From positions 1 through 64,000 of the forward strand of contig NZ_SLUN01000012.1 in assembly GCF_004340685.1 (NCBI RefSeq): a stretch of 64,000 nucleotides of DNA, in the 5' to 3' direction. This DNA comes from Hydrogenispora ethanolica. Its GTDB lineage: Bacteria; Bacillota; UBA4882; UBA8346. Positions 25,418-33,231 of this stretch are shown here, piece by piece. The notes beneath the pieces were generated by a model, which searched no databases, was not told where the DNA came from, and was given only the letters and a program-made list of their open reading frames with translations. A program made the translations under genes and the position numbers. Positions within the stretch are counted from its first letter, which is position 1. The number at the start of each line of letters is the position of its first letter.

Positions 25418-26785
25418 TCAGCGTTTTTTATTATTCAGTTTGAACTGGTCCCAAAACGCACTGTCATATTCAGTGGAATCAGCGGTTGTGCCTGCCTCCA
25501 TGAGGTTCATAACTTGGTCCATAGTGAGAACCTTATAGTCCTCTTTTTCCTGTGCGGCAGCTGTTTCCGAAAGACTCTCCTCCAACGCATCGGCCTCCGT
25601 GTCACCGCGTTCTTCCTCGAGTTTTACTACATTACTGACTTGCGCCACGGTCGGGCTCGAATTGGGAGCGGCAAAACTGCGCCGGGCGGCCGGCAATGGA
25701 TTCGGCGTATCCCAATCCTGCAATTCATCGCCGAAATTAGTGGTCACCGGACGGTTTAAACGGCTGATAATCTCCGGGCTCAGCTCTTGCAATTTATTGC
25801 GAATCGCCTGTAAACGGAGGTTAGGAGGATTCAACCCGGCTAGAATCAGGTAAAGCACAACACTGTCCGTTAAGTTGGGATCGCTGTATAATCCTCTGAA
25901 CAACGTCGGCGCGTTGGTGAGATTCTGGCACTCCTGATAAACCAGTTCCACGGTCTCCGCATTGATCCGATAGTTTTCGGGGCAAACCAACAAGGCCGCC
26001 ACCCTTGAACATTCCCCTTCGAAATTATTCTCGGAAAGCAAAGCCGTGACATCTTCGCGCATCGCGTTGGCCAACCATTCCGGTCCTTCCTCGCCATCAA
26101 GTTTCAGCTCGATTCGTAATGGCGTGAAGCAACCGGGCGTGTTTAACAGACGGAAGTAATCTTCGCGGTCAAAAACAAACATATTGGAAAGCCGGTTCGG
26201 GATCTGGTTTATCTCATCCCACAAGCCCACGATCGCCTCATTGGCATTCGGCCAAAAATTAAGGATCGCCTGATCGCCGAATCTGAGCCGCAATAACTGA
26301 TTATCGACCAGATAAAGCGGAGTCGGATTGACATCGCTTAAAATGTCGAAACCTTTCAGCGCATTCTTCTGTTCTTCCAGCGATTCGGAGAGCAGGGGTA
26401 TTGTGGCCAGACAACCGGTGGAAAGGCCCACGCGGCGGGAGATTTCCAGCACATCGGCAGCGATTCCCGTTCCCGTCCCCCCGCCGAGGCAGGCGCAGAC
26501 TAACACGAAATCGACTTCATAATAGAAATACTCTTCGATGACGTTCTGTACTTTTTCGGCATCGGTACGGATCGCTTCCTGACCGATCCGCGGATCTTTA
26601 CCTGCGCCGAGCCTGGTTCCGATTCGAATCCGGTACTCCGGAGGAATCCCATTCAAAGCCGCCAAGTCAACCGGGGAGGTATTCACGGCAATCGCCTTAT
26701 AGCCATGACGGGCGAATAGATCGGCAATTTTCCCGCCGCCTTGGCCACATCCGATGAAACCGAATTGAATCCCTTTATCCTGCAT
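25418..26785 (-). CDS. TubZ-like tubulin/FtsZ-superfamily GTPase
   Basis: The 455-residue protein has the tubulin signature GGGTGTG at 101-107. It also has the N-terminal nucleotide loop GCGQGGGK (12-19) and VNTS (34-37). A segment GAGKDPRIGQEA (60-71) and a later LLNTPG-FT---IELK stretch resemble plasmid TubZ more than FtsZ. The last ~95 residues are acidic and low-complexity, ending in a basic tip, like TubZ/FtsZ tails. TubZ forms filaments for plasmid segregation with TubR. Here it is chromosomal, and no TubR-like gene is adjacent. GGAGG precedes the ATG. Function is unknown. Confidence 0.8.
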   Translation of the reverse strand: MQDKGIQFGFIGCGQGGGKIADLFARHGYKAIAVNTSPVDLAALNGIPPEYRIRIGTRLGAGKDPRIGQEAIRTDAEKVQNVIEEYFYYEVDFVLVCACLGGGTGTGIAADVLEISRRVGLSTGCLATIPLLSESLEEQKNALKGFDILSDVNPTPLYLVDNQLLRLRFGDQAILNFWPNANEAIVGLWDEINQIPNRLSNMFVFDREDYFRLLNTPGCFTPLRIELKLDGEEGPEWLANAMREDVTALLSENNFEGECSRVAALLVCPENYRINAETVELVYQECQNLTNAPTLFRGLYSDPNLTDSVVLYLILAGLNPPNLRLQAIRNKLQELSPEIISRLNRPVTTNFGDELQDWDTPNPLPAARRSFAAPNSSPTVAQVSNVVKLEEERGDTEADALEESLSETAAAQEKEDYKVLTMDQVMNLMEAGTTADSTEYDSAFWDQFKLNNKKR

Positions 26786-26834
26786 CGTTTTTCCTCCAAC
26801 ATTCGTTGTCGAACACCAGTATTAAAATTCGATC

Positions 26835-26863
26835 CCTATATTTAATTTGACTAAATTTATCAA
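26835..26863 (-). promoter_or_regulatory. Candidate promoter of the TubZ-like gene
   Basis: Minus-strand TTGATA (26858-26863), 17 bp, TATAGG (26835-26840), 50 bp before the start codon. It indicates a separate transcript from pckG, which ends in a terminator just upstream. Confidence 0.4.
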
Positions 26864-26902
26864 AATCCTTTTTGGAAATGAATAATCATGTTCGAAACAT
26901 GC

Positions 26903-26930
26903 AAAAAAGCGGGGATTACCCCCGCTTTTT
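26903..26930. terminator. Bidirectional terminator after pckG
   Basis: AAAAAAGCGGGG-ATTA-CCCCGCTTTTT: an A-run, 6-bp GC stem and T-run that works on both strands. It lies 22 bp after the pckG stop. Confidence 0.9.
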
Positions 26931-26951
26931 AAACGCTGAGATGGATCTGGA

Positions 26952-28694
26952 TTAACCTTGCAGTCTTTTTTCAAGACTGACCAGTTCATCCTCGATGGCT
27001 TGAGGTAAACGATCGAATTTCGTAAAAAATTCTTTCTGGTTGGCAATATCGTTCTGCCAAGCCTCAGGATCCACTTCCAACAAGGAATGCATCGTTTCCT
27101 TCGTAATATCCAGACCGGTGAGATCGATAGCATCTTCGGTCGGAACATAGCCGATAGCGGTGGTCTCCGCTTTTCCTTGACCCGCGCAACGCTCGAGGAT
27201 CCATTTGATGGCCCGGAAGTTTTCACCGAAGCCCGGCCAGATGAATTTGCCAGCTTCATTGGTGCGGAACCAGTTAACATGGAAGATCTGCGGCGGATTG
27301 GGAATCTTTTGGCCCATCTCCAACCAATGCGCGAAGTAGTCGCCCATATTGTAACCGCAGAACGGCAGCATCGCCATGGGATCCCGACGGATCACGCCGA
27401 CCGCGCCGGTAGCGGCGGAAGTGGTTTCAGAGGCCATTGCCGCTCCTACATAAACGCCGTGTTGCCAATTGAAGGATTGATAAACCAACGGAGCCACTTT
27501 TGCACGGCGGCCGCCGAAGATGATGGCCGAGATCGGAACGCCCTGCGGATTCTCCCATTCCGGGGAGATGGACGGGCAATTCCGGGCCGGAGCGGTAAAC
27601 CGCGAATTGGGATGAGCGCCCACTCTGCCGGAATCCGGGGTCCAGGGATTGCCTTTCCAGTCCAGAGCTTCCGCCGGCGGTTCGACGCCCATGCCTTCCC
27701 ACCACACCGTGCCTTCGGGAGTCAATACTACGTTGGTGAAGATGGTATCTTTTTGAACGGTGGCCAAAGCATTCGGATTGGATTTGGCGCTGGTTCCCGG
27801 AGCTACGCCGAAGAAGCCGGCCTCCGGATTGATCGCCCACAATCTGCCGTCGGGGCCGACCCGCATCCAGGCGATATCGTCGCCCACGGTCCATACTTTA
27901 TAGCCCTTGAAGGTCTCGGGCGGAATCATCATGGCCAGGTTGGTCTTTCCGCATGCGCTCGGGAAGGCCGCGGCAACATAAGAAACGTTGCCTTGGGGAT
28001 CCTGGATTCCCAGGATCAGCATGTGTTCAGCCATCCAGCCCTCTTTTTGACCCATATAGCTGGCAATCCGCAACGCAAAACATTTTTTGCCGAGCAAAAC
28101 GTTCCCGCCATAACCGGAACCAACGCTCCAAATGGTGTTATCCTGGGGGAAATGGCAGATAAAACGGCGTTCCGGATTCAAATCGGCTTTGGAATGGAGT
28201 CCTTTTACGAACTCGGCGCTCTCACCGAGTTGATCCAGCGCAACTTTGCCCATCCGGGTCATGATGCGCATATTCAAGACGACATAGATGCTGTCGGTGA
28301 GCTCAATTCCCACTTTGCTGAAAGGCGAGCCGGGCACTCCCATGATATAGGGAATGACATACATCGTCCGGCCTTTCATTGCGCCATCGAAGAGGCCGGC
28401 CAGTTTTTTGTAAGCTTCCTCCGGATCCATCCAGTTATTGGTGGGACCGGCATCTTCCTTCTTTTTGGTGCAGATAAAGGTCAGATGTTCAACTCGGGCG
28501 ACATCGTTTTCAGCGGTCCGATGGTAAACGCAACCCGGTAATTTTTCCTGGTTCAATTCCAGGAGCTCGCCGGTGCTAATGGCTTCGGCGGTCAACCGCT
28601 GTCTTTCCTCCTCGGAGCCGTCGATCCATACGATCCGGTCCGGTTTGGTCATTTTCGCCATTTCGTCGATCCAATTGAGTACTGCTTGATTCAT
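26952..28694 (-). CDS. pckG: Phosphoenolpyruvate carboxykinase (GTP)
   Basis: The 580-residue enzyme interconverts oxaloacetate and phosphoenolpyruvate with GTP/GDP, linking the TCA cycle to gluconeogenesis or anaplerosis. It is the GTP class, shown by the P-loop [13 protein letters not shown], the HYPxS-like region upstream and [18 protein letters not shown] near the C-terminus. Length is typical. It is flanked by its own terminator, with a 14-bp palindrome in its long upstream gap. A GAGGAG site precedes the ATG. Confidence 0.95.
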   Translation of the reverse strand: MNQAVLNWIDEMAKMTKPDRIVWIDGSEEERQRLTAEAISTGELLELNQEKLPGCVYHRTAENDVARVEHLTFICTKKKEDAGPTNNWMDPEEAYKKLAGLFDGAMKGRTMYVIPYIMGVPGSPFSKVGIELTDSIYVVLNMRIMTRMGKVALDQLGESAEFVKGLHSKADLNPERRFICHFPQDNTIWSVGSGYGGNVLLGKKCFALRIASYMGQKEGWMAEHMLILGIQDPQGNVSYVAAAFPSACGKTNLAMMIPPETFKGYKVWTVGDDIAWMRVGPDGRLWAINPEAGFFGVAPGTSAKSNPNALATVQKDTIFTNVVLTPEGTVWWEGMGVEPPAEALDWKGNPWTPDSGRVGAHPNSRFTAPARNCPSISPEWENPQGVPISAIIFGGRRAKVAPLVYQSFNWQHGVYVGAAMASETTSAATGAVGVIRRDPMAMLPFCGYNMGDYFAHWLEMGQKIPNPPQIFHVNWFRTNEAGKFIWPGFGENFRAIKWILERCAGQGKAETTAIGYVPTEDAIDLTGLDITKETMHSLLEVDPEAWQNDIANQKEFFTKFDRLPQAIEDELVSLEKRLQG

Positions 28695-29061
28695 GATGAT
28701 TCTCCTCTCTTCAACGAATTACTTATGATAAAATTTAATTCGTCAACGCTTCTTTAAAAAACTTTAAATTTACAATTTTTTAAACAAAACCGCGAACTAA
28801 AGTAACCGATTGTTAACAATCTGTTCGAAATAAAAAATTGCAATTAAAATTAATTTTATAATGGGATGCCCGTGGTGTCAACCACTTCGACAATGTATAC
28901 AGTTCTTTTTGAGTTATCCCCAGCCCAACCCCGCAAAAAAGCGATTTGAAGTGTCTCGCAACACCAGTCAAATCGCCGTGTCAACTCCAAAAAACCATCC
29001 CCGTTTCGGAAGGTTCATCCATAACCTATCATTTACGATAATCACACGGGTGGATAATTCT
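28695..29061. other. AT-rich gap upstream of pckG
   Basis: No gene is seen. It holds a perfect 14-bp palindrome GATTGTTAACAATC (28808-28821), a possible operator for pckG, and the flavodoxin terminator at 28935-28976. The part from 28740 to 28860 is strongly AT-rich, as expected of a promoter region. Confidence 0.5.
28935..28976 (-). terminator. Terminator of the flavodoxin gene
   Basis: On the minus strand GCGATTTGA and TCAAATCGC form the stem base with inner GTGT/ACAC pairing, followed by six T. It lies about 85 bp after the flavodoxin stop. Confidence 0.8.
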
Positions 29062-29559
29062 TCACGGACGGACAAGTGCTTCCGCCCATTTTCTCGCCTT
29101 TTCTTCATTCTCATCGACCATACCTTTTTTGCGCGGCGCAATAAAATCAATCTCGCCGATGATTTCGTTGCCGGCCAACTCCCGCCGCATATTCTCAAAG
29201 GTTTTCCCGCGGCCGCCTTCATGACAGCAGAATAAGGCCACTTTTTTCCCCTTGATTTCGCTGGTGTGAAAGAAAGTATTCAAGGCCGGGGCAAAGCTGA
29301 AAGCCCAGACCGGCGTCCCGATGAATAACAGCTCGTAATCTGCCGGATCCTTGGCCAGCGGCAATAAGGGCGGCGCTTTTTTGGTCATCACCTGACGTCC
29401 GCCCCAAAAAAACTTCATAAACCCTTGGGGATTGATATCCTGCTCCGGTTTCAGCTCCAGCAGATCCGCGCCGCTGGCCGCGGCAATGGCCGATGCCATC
29501 AGCCGCGTATTCCCTTCCAGAGAATAAAAGACGACCAGTTTTCGGAGTTGGTTCGACAT
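29062..29559 (-). CDS. Flavodoxin-family protein
   Basis: The 165-residue FMN-binding electron carrier or NAD(P)H-dependent oxidoreductase has the N-terminal FMN phosphate loop in VVFYSLEGNTRLMA. The aromatic ring-stacking segment FIGTPVWAFSFAPAL follows. The ATG at 29559 has GGGGG about 9 bp upstream. The frame extends 20 codons further without support. It forms a single-gene unit ending in a good terminator. The redox partner is unknown. Confidence 0.85.
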   Translation of the reverse strand: MSNQLRKLVVFYSLEGNTRLMASAIAAASGADLLELKPEQDINPQGFMKFFWGGRQVMTKKAPPLLPLAKDPADYELLFIGTPVWAFSFAPALNTFFHTSEIKGKKVALFCCHEGGRGKTFENMRRELAGNEIIGEIDFIAPRKKGMVDENEEKARKWAEALVRP

Positions 29560-29700
29560 GACAAATACCCCCTTTTTAATATTTCCTAAATCGGACGGTT
29601 GACTCGTGGAAAACCCCAAAAATTTCTGCCTACCTGGTTATGTTACTGATGGCGCGAATTGGATCATTCATCAGTTTGAACGCTTGCTGACAGTGTCCTG

Positions 29701-29729
29701 TTTTCAACCCCCGGCAAAGGTGATATAAT
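29701..29729 (+). promoter_or_regulatory. Promoter of the LOG-family gene
   Basis: TTTTCA (29701-29706), 17 bp, TATAAT (29724-29729). The minus-10 overlaps the upstream-most possible start codon of the following gene and so argues for the later ATG. Confidence 0.65.
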
Positions 29730-29767
29730 TGTCACTAAATTTGGGAAAGACGAGGTGCGAATGGGAA

Positions 29768-30355
29768 ATGAACCAAGTCATCTGCGTGTATAGCTCATCC
29801 AGTTGCGCGATCGCTGAGGAGTATTTTAAAGTCGCCGCTGAGCTCGGACGGGAGATCGCCTTGCGGAAGGATGTCATGCTCTATGGCGGCGGTTTATTGG
29901 GATTGATGGGGGCCGTGGCCAAAGCCGTTCACAAAGAGCGCGGCAAGGTGATCGGCGTGATTCCCACGGCCTTGAACGTCAAAGGGGTGGTTTACGAGAA
30001 CTGTGACGAGTTGGTCGTCACCGCGACGCTTCGCGAACGGAAAGCGATCATGGATAGCCGGTCCGACGCTTTTATCGCCTTGCCCGGCGGCTATGGGACG
30101 CTGGAAGAGCTGCTGGAGATCATCACCCTCAAACAACTCCGGTACCACCAAAAACCCATCGTCATTTTGAACAGTTGCGGCTTCTACGATAAACTCCTCG
30201 AACAGTTCGAATCGAGCATCACGCAGTCCTTTGCCAAGCCGGAGTGCCGGCACCTCTACTTCGTGACCGACCGAGTCTCGGAAGCACTGCGCTATATCGA
30301 TAACTACCAGCCCTATCCCTTCAAAGATAAATGGCTGACCGACGTTAAGTGCTAA
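29768..30355 (+). CDS. LOG-family Rossmann protein (TIGR00730 type)
   Basis: The 195-residue protein carries the LOG hallmark PGGYGTLEE and the upstream Arg/Glu-containing RERKAIMD. The family cleaves nucleoside 5'-monophosphates, releasing the base (cytokinin riboside phosphate in plants); the bacterial substrate is often AMP-like. MNQVICVYSSSS matches the usual family start. The frame opens 13 codons earlier but within the promoter. It converges on the FTR-rubredoxin gene with only 4 bp between. Confidence 0.87.
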   Translation: MNQVICVYSSSSCAIAEEYFKVAAELGREIALRKDVMLYGGGLLGLMGAVAKAVHKERGKVIGVIPTALNVKGVVYENCDELVVTATLRERKAIMDSRSDAFIALPGGYGTLEELLEIITLKQLRYHQKPIVILNSCGFYDKLLEQFESSITQSFAKPECRHLYFVTDRVSEALRYIDNYQPYPFKDKWLTDVKC

Positions 30356-30359
30356 AGTC

Positions 30360-30878
30360 TCAGAGAAACCGCTCAAAACGGTCGTGGCGAGCCTTACAGA
30401 TCGGGCAGATCTCGGGCGGATTCTCCCGGGCGCAAAGATAGCCGCAGACGTTGCAGCGCCAAACGGGATAGCGCAAGGATTGCGGCGGTTCCTTCGCCAG
30501 CGCCGCTGCTTTGGCGCTGGCGCGGCGTTCCTCAAGACGGGGCCGGCGATCCCGAATGGAATGCGGTTTGGCCTCGCCCCGGGCGATCTTCTCCGAGACA
30601 TACAAGGCACAAAAACAACTTCCAAAATCGTTCAAGTCCGGATCCCGGTAATCGCAGGGGCAGACAATATCCCGGTCCTCCTCGGCAATGTCCGAGGCCA
30701 AGCGGCACGGACAGACCGGAGCGCCATACCGTTCGGAGTTGACGAGCAACCCCTCGACCAAGGCCATTGTAAATTCCTGATCGGGATTCAGATGATAGCC
30801 GGCGGCCGCCGCCTCCCGTTGCAGTTTTTGAAAGAGCGCCGCGACTGCCGCGGGGTCAGCATGATAAGCTTCCTTCAT
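30360..30878 (-). CDS. Ferredoxin-thioredoxin reductase catalytic domain fused to rubredoxin-like domain
   Basis: The 172-residue protein has the FTR catalytic-subunit pattern: CPCR, then CPCDYRD, then FGSCFCALY (about residues 55-95). These carry a 4Fe-4S cluster and a redox disulfide. After a charged linker comes a rubredoxin-like site, CNVCGYLC...CPICKARHDRF (about 141-172). It starts in an ATGA overlap with the upstream glutaredoxin-like gene. By family knowledge the enzyme uses reduced ferredoxin, here possibly via the rubredoxin module, to reduce a disulfide partner. The glutaredoxin is the natural candidate partner. Confidence 0.87.
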   Translation of the reverse strand: MKEAYHADPAAVAALFQKLQREAAAAGYHLNPDQEFTMALVEGLLVNSERYGAPVCPCRLASDIAEEDRDIVCPCDYRDPDLNDFGSCFCALYVSEKIARGEAKPHSIRDRRPRLEERRASAKAAALAKEPPQSLRYPVWRCNVCGYLCARENPPEICPICKARHDRFERFL

Positions 30879-31165
30879 TGGCCAACCGCCTCCCGGATCT
30901 CGGCTTCCTGAAACCCGATGATACTCCGGGCCCCCTCGATCACCATCGTCGGAAAGGAACGATCCGCATTCCATTTTTCCAATTCGGCCAGAGCTTCCTC
31001 CCGTTCCGTGCCTTCCAACCGGTCCAATTCCACAAAATCAAACGCGATCTCCAATTCTTGCAGCAGCTGTTTGGTTTTGCGGCACCAGATACAGGTGCTC
31101 AGCGTGAATAAGAAAATATTCCCCGGAACCCGGCCAGCTTGATGCTGAATGTTTTCGCTATTCAT
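30875..31165 (-). CDS. Glutaredoxin-family protein
   Basis: The 96-residue thioredoxin-fold protein has active site STCIWCRKT (CxxC), cis-Pro segment SFPTMVIEG and the typical ending IIGFQEAEIREAVG. The ATG at 31165 has AGGAGG just upstream; the longer frame is not supported. Its stop overlaps the start of the FTR-rubredoxin gene (ATGA), implying coupled translation. Pairing with an FTR catalytic protein suggests it is reduced from ferredoxin rather than NADPH or glutathione. Confidence 0.88.
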   Translation of the reverse strand: MNSENIQHQAGRVPGNIFLFTLSTCIWCRKTKQLLQELEIAFDFVELDRLEGTEREEALAELEKWNADRSFPTMVIEGARSIIGFQEAEIREAVGQ

Positions 31166-31237
31166 CTTGTCCTCCTGCTGTTGAAGGTCTGGAAAGTGCC
31201 TGTCTTGCAGTAGCCGACCTGCCATTCCTTTCAACAA

Positions 31238-31488
31238 AACGCGCCCCGTTCCTGATTATCGTTCCGTCCCACGCAAATGATCTTGCCCGCAGCAACGTTT
31301 CGCCCGTCGTAGCTGATCTGTTGCAACTGGCTCCTCCGCCGGATTGGATAATCTCAGTTTTCTATACTCTATCATAAACGGTGGCATGACGCAATGGCGG
31401 AACCATCGGCGTTCTTTCCGGATTCGAAGTTATCCTGGGCGGGATAGAAATTGAATCCGTTTGCGTTCGAAAAAGCTTTCCATGATCA
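31238..31488. other. Non-coding gap upstream of the glutaredoxin operon
   Basis: No gene, tRNA or clear promoter is seen. It leads into the AT-rich 21-bp array at 31489. Confidence 0.4.
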
Positions 31489-31695
31489 GAAAACAACATA
31501 TCCATCATGCCAATGAAATCTGTCAGCCGACAAATTGCACGAGGCAGATCCCAAATTGCATTCGCCGTTTCGCAAATGATCTTTGAATGCTTGCAAATTC
31601 AATTTGCATGATGGAGCATTGTAATTTGGGGCTGACAAAATAAAATTGCATGACGACAAATATGAATTGTAATCATGCAATTTTAACAATCATAC
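31489..31695. repeat. 21-bp AT-rich array, family 3
   Basis: CAAATTGCA-like motifs begin at 31531, 31552, 31573, 31594, 31636, 31657 and 31678, so every step is 21 or 42 bp. A weaker start lies at 31510. Examples are CAAATTGCACGAGGC and CAAATTGCATTCGCC. Unit 31594 contains the dyad GCAAATTCAATTTGC, and inverted motifs such as GTAATTTGG fill the 42-bp step. It sits between tag and the glutaredoxin operon. Sequence is unrelated to families 1 and 2, but the 21-bp register is the same. Confidence 0.7.
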
Positions 31696-31758
31696 AAAAT
31701 ATCAAAATATCATCATTTTAAATAAATTTGCTGATTTTATTAAGACTCGAAGAGTTAT

Positions 31759-32337
31759 TCATTCCAGAAAGCCGCACTCCGCATGTTGAGGACAATCGAT
31801 CAGATGGTCGTTGACCATCCCCACCGCTTGCATCAAAGCATAACAAATGGTGGGACCGACAAAGCGAAAGCCGCGCCGCAGCAGATCCTTGCTCAGCGCT
31901 TCGGATTCGGAGCTCTGCGCCGGAACCTCGGCCAGCGTCGTCCAGGCGTTCTGACGGGGTTTCCCGCCGTTGAAACGCCAGAGATACTCGTTGAAACTGC
32001 CGAATTCGGATTGGACTTTCAAAAAAGCCCGGGCGTTGCCGATTGCGGCCTCGATCTTGCGCCGGTTGCGGATAATGCCCGGATTTCCCAGGAGCTCTTC
32101 GACTTTGGCTGCATCAAAGCTTGCAACCTTGGCAGGATCGAATCCGGCGAAAGCGGCGCGGTAGTTCTCCCGTTTCCGGAGAATCGTAATCCAACTGAGG
32201 CCGGCTTGCGCTCCTTCCAGGATCAGAAATTCAAAGAGTTTGATGTCGTCATGCACCGGAACGCCCCACTCCCGGTCATGATACTCGATATAGAGCGGAT
32301 CGTCCCCCGCCCAGCCGCAACGGGTCATGAAATTCAC
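31759..32337 (-). CDS. tag: DNA-3-methyladenine glycosylase I
   Basis: The 192-residue enzyme removes 3-methyladenine from alkylated DNA. RCGWAGDDPLYIEYHDREWG at the N-terminus and HLIDCPQHAEC near the C-terminus supply the Cys/His zinc ligands of the Tag family. FEFLILEGAQAGLSW and the helix-hairpin-helix region with NPGIIRNRRKI are typical. It is monocistronic and flanked on both sides by phased repeat arrays (31489 and 32486). Confidence 0.94.
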   Translation of the reverse strand: MNFMTRCGWAGDDPLYIEYHDREWGVPVHDDIKLFEFLILEGAQAGLSWITILRKRENYRAAFAGFDPAKVASFDAAKVEELLGNPGIIRNRRKIEAAIGNARAFLKVQSEFGSFNEYLWRFNGGKPRQNAWTTLAEVPAQSSESEALSKDLLRRGFRFVGPTICYALMQAVGMVNDHLIDCPQHAECGFLE

Positions 32338-32485
32338 CTTCTTGTTTTCATTTGTATAAGTAATGTATCAAAGGACTCACCTCTCGTCAAGCCATCATTA
32401 CGGATTAGCGCTCAATTGACTTTAATGCGCTTCACAGGCATTATTCAGTATTAGAGAGTAGATTCCAGTCTCACAATTTTGGCTT

Positions 32486-32922
32486 TACTGAGTATCAACT
32501 TAGCTCCGCTCACACTCTGACTGTACCCGGTTTTAGCCGCACTTCCCCGACTTATCCACAGCCAAAACCATTAACCCGTTAAACGGAACCGTTTATCCAC
32601 AAAAATAGATCGCTCATCCACAAAAAGAGCTTACTGAACAACTGAGCAAGCTCTCCCATTCACAAAACAAGCTTGCTTATCCACAAAAAGAGCTTGCCGA
32701 GCGACTGAGCGAGCTCTCTTATTCACAAAACCAGCTTGCTGATTCACAAAACAAGCTCACTCATCCACAAAAAGAGCTCGCTGAACGACTGAGCAAGCTC
32801 TCTTATCCACAAAACGAGCTTGCTAAGCGACTGAATGAGCTCTCTCAGTCACTCAAAGCGATCCGTGATTCACAAAACGTGCTCTTTCAGCTCCTCAACC
32901 CGGTCACGTATCCGCCAAACGA
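32486..32922. repeat. Phased DnaA-box array, family 1, copy 2
   Basis: Boxes start at 32552, 32593, 32614, 32656, 32677, 32719, 32740, 32761, 32803, a degenerate one at 32845, and 32866. All steps are 21 or 42 bp except the first, 41, where one base is missing from the head (TAACCCGTT against TAACCACGTT in the other copies). Motifs include TTATCCACA (four), TTATTCACA, TCATCCACA and TGATTCACA. Head and tail sequences are shared with copy 3. The frame matching copy 1 has a TAG where copy 1 has ATG context and no start codon, so it is not a gene. It lies between tag and the secreted peptidase. Confidence 0.85.
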
Positions 32923-33171
32923 CGCGCGGAGCCGGGGGTTTTTCTTTAACGGGCTAGTTCTTGATTACTAGCCACATCTAAAAGGGCGTCGGTACGAACT
33001 GCCATATGCGATGAGATTGTAACTTACTACCCATAAACGCGTCCAAATCGTCCAACGTTAACTGTTGGGTTTGTGTAGTTGGCAGATCGTACTTTATTAA
33101 AAGGAGTTTTTCTGTCTTCCTCATTGCTCTAAGCTCTTTTAAACCCACGTCTAACGCGGGGTTTCTCTTAT
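32923..33171. other. Non-coding gap after array copy 2
   Basis: No gene is seen. A weak AAACCC/GGGTTT dyad lies at about 33141-33164, before the peptidase terminator. Confidence 0.35.
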
Positions 33172-33205
33172 AAAGAAACCGCTGCTAGACCCGGCAGCGG
33201 TTTGA
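33172..33205 (-). terminator. Terminator of the C11 peptidase gene
   Basis: AAACCGCTGC pairs with GCAGCGGTTT across an 8-nt loop; on the minus strand TTTCTTTAT follows. It lies about 30 bp after the stop codon. Confidence 0.8.
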
Positions 33206-33231
33206 ATGTATCAATTACAATAATTATAGTA

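Noticed and set aside
27087-28541. Long plus-strand open frame (484 codons)
   Set aside because: It is antisense to pckG, a clear enzyme gene; GC-rich third positions create the shadow frame.
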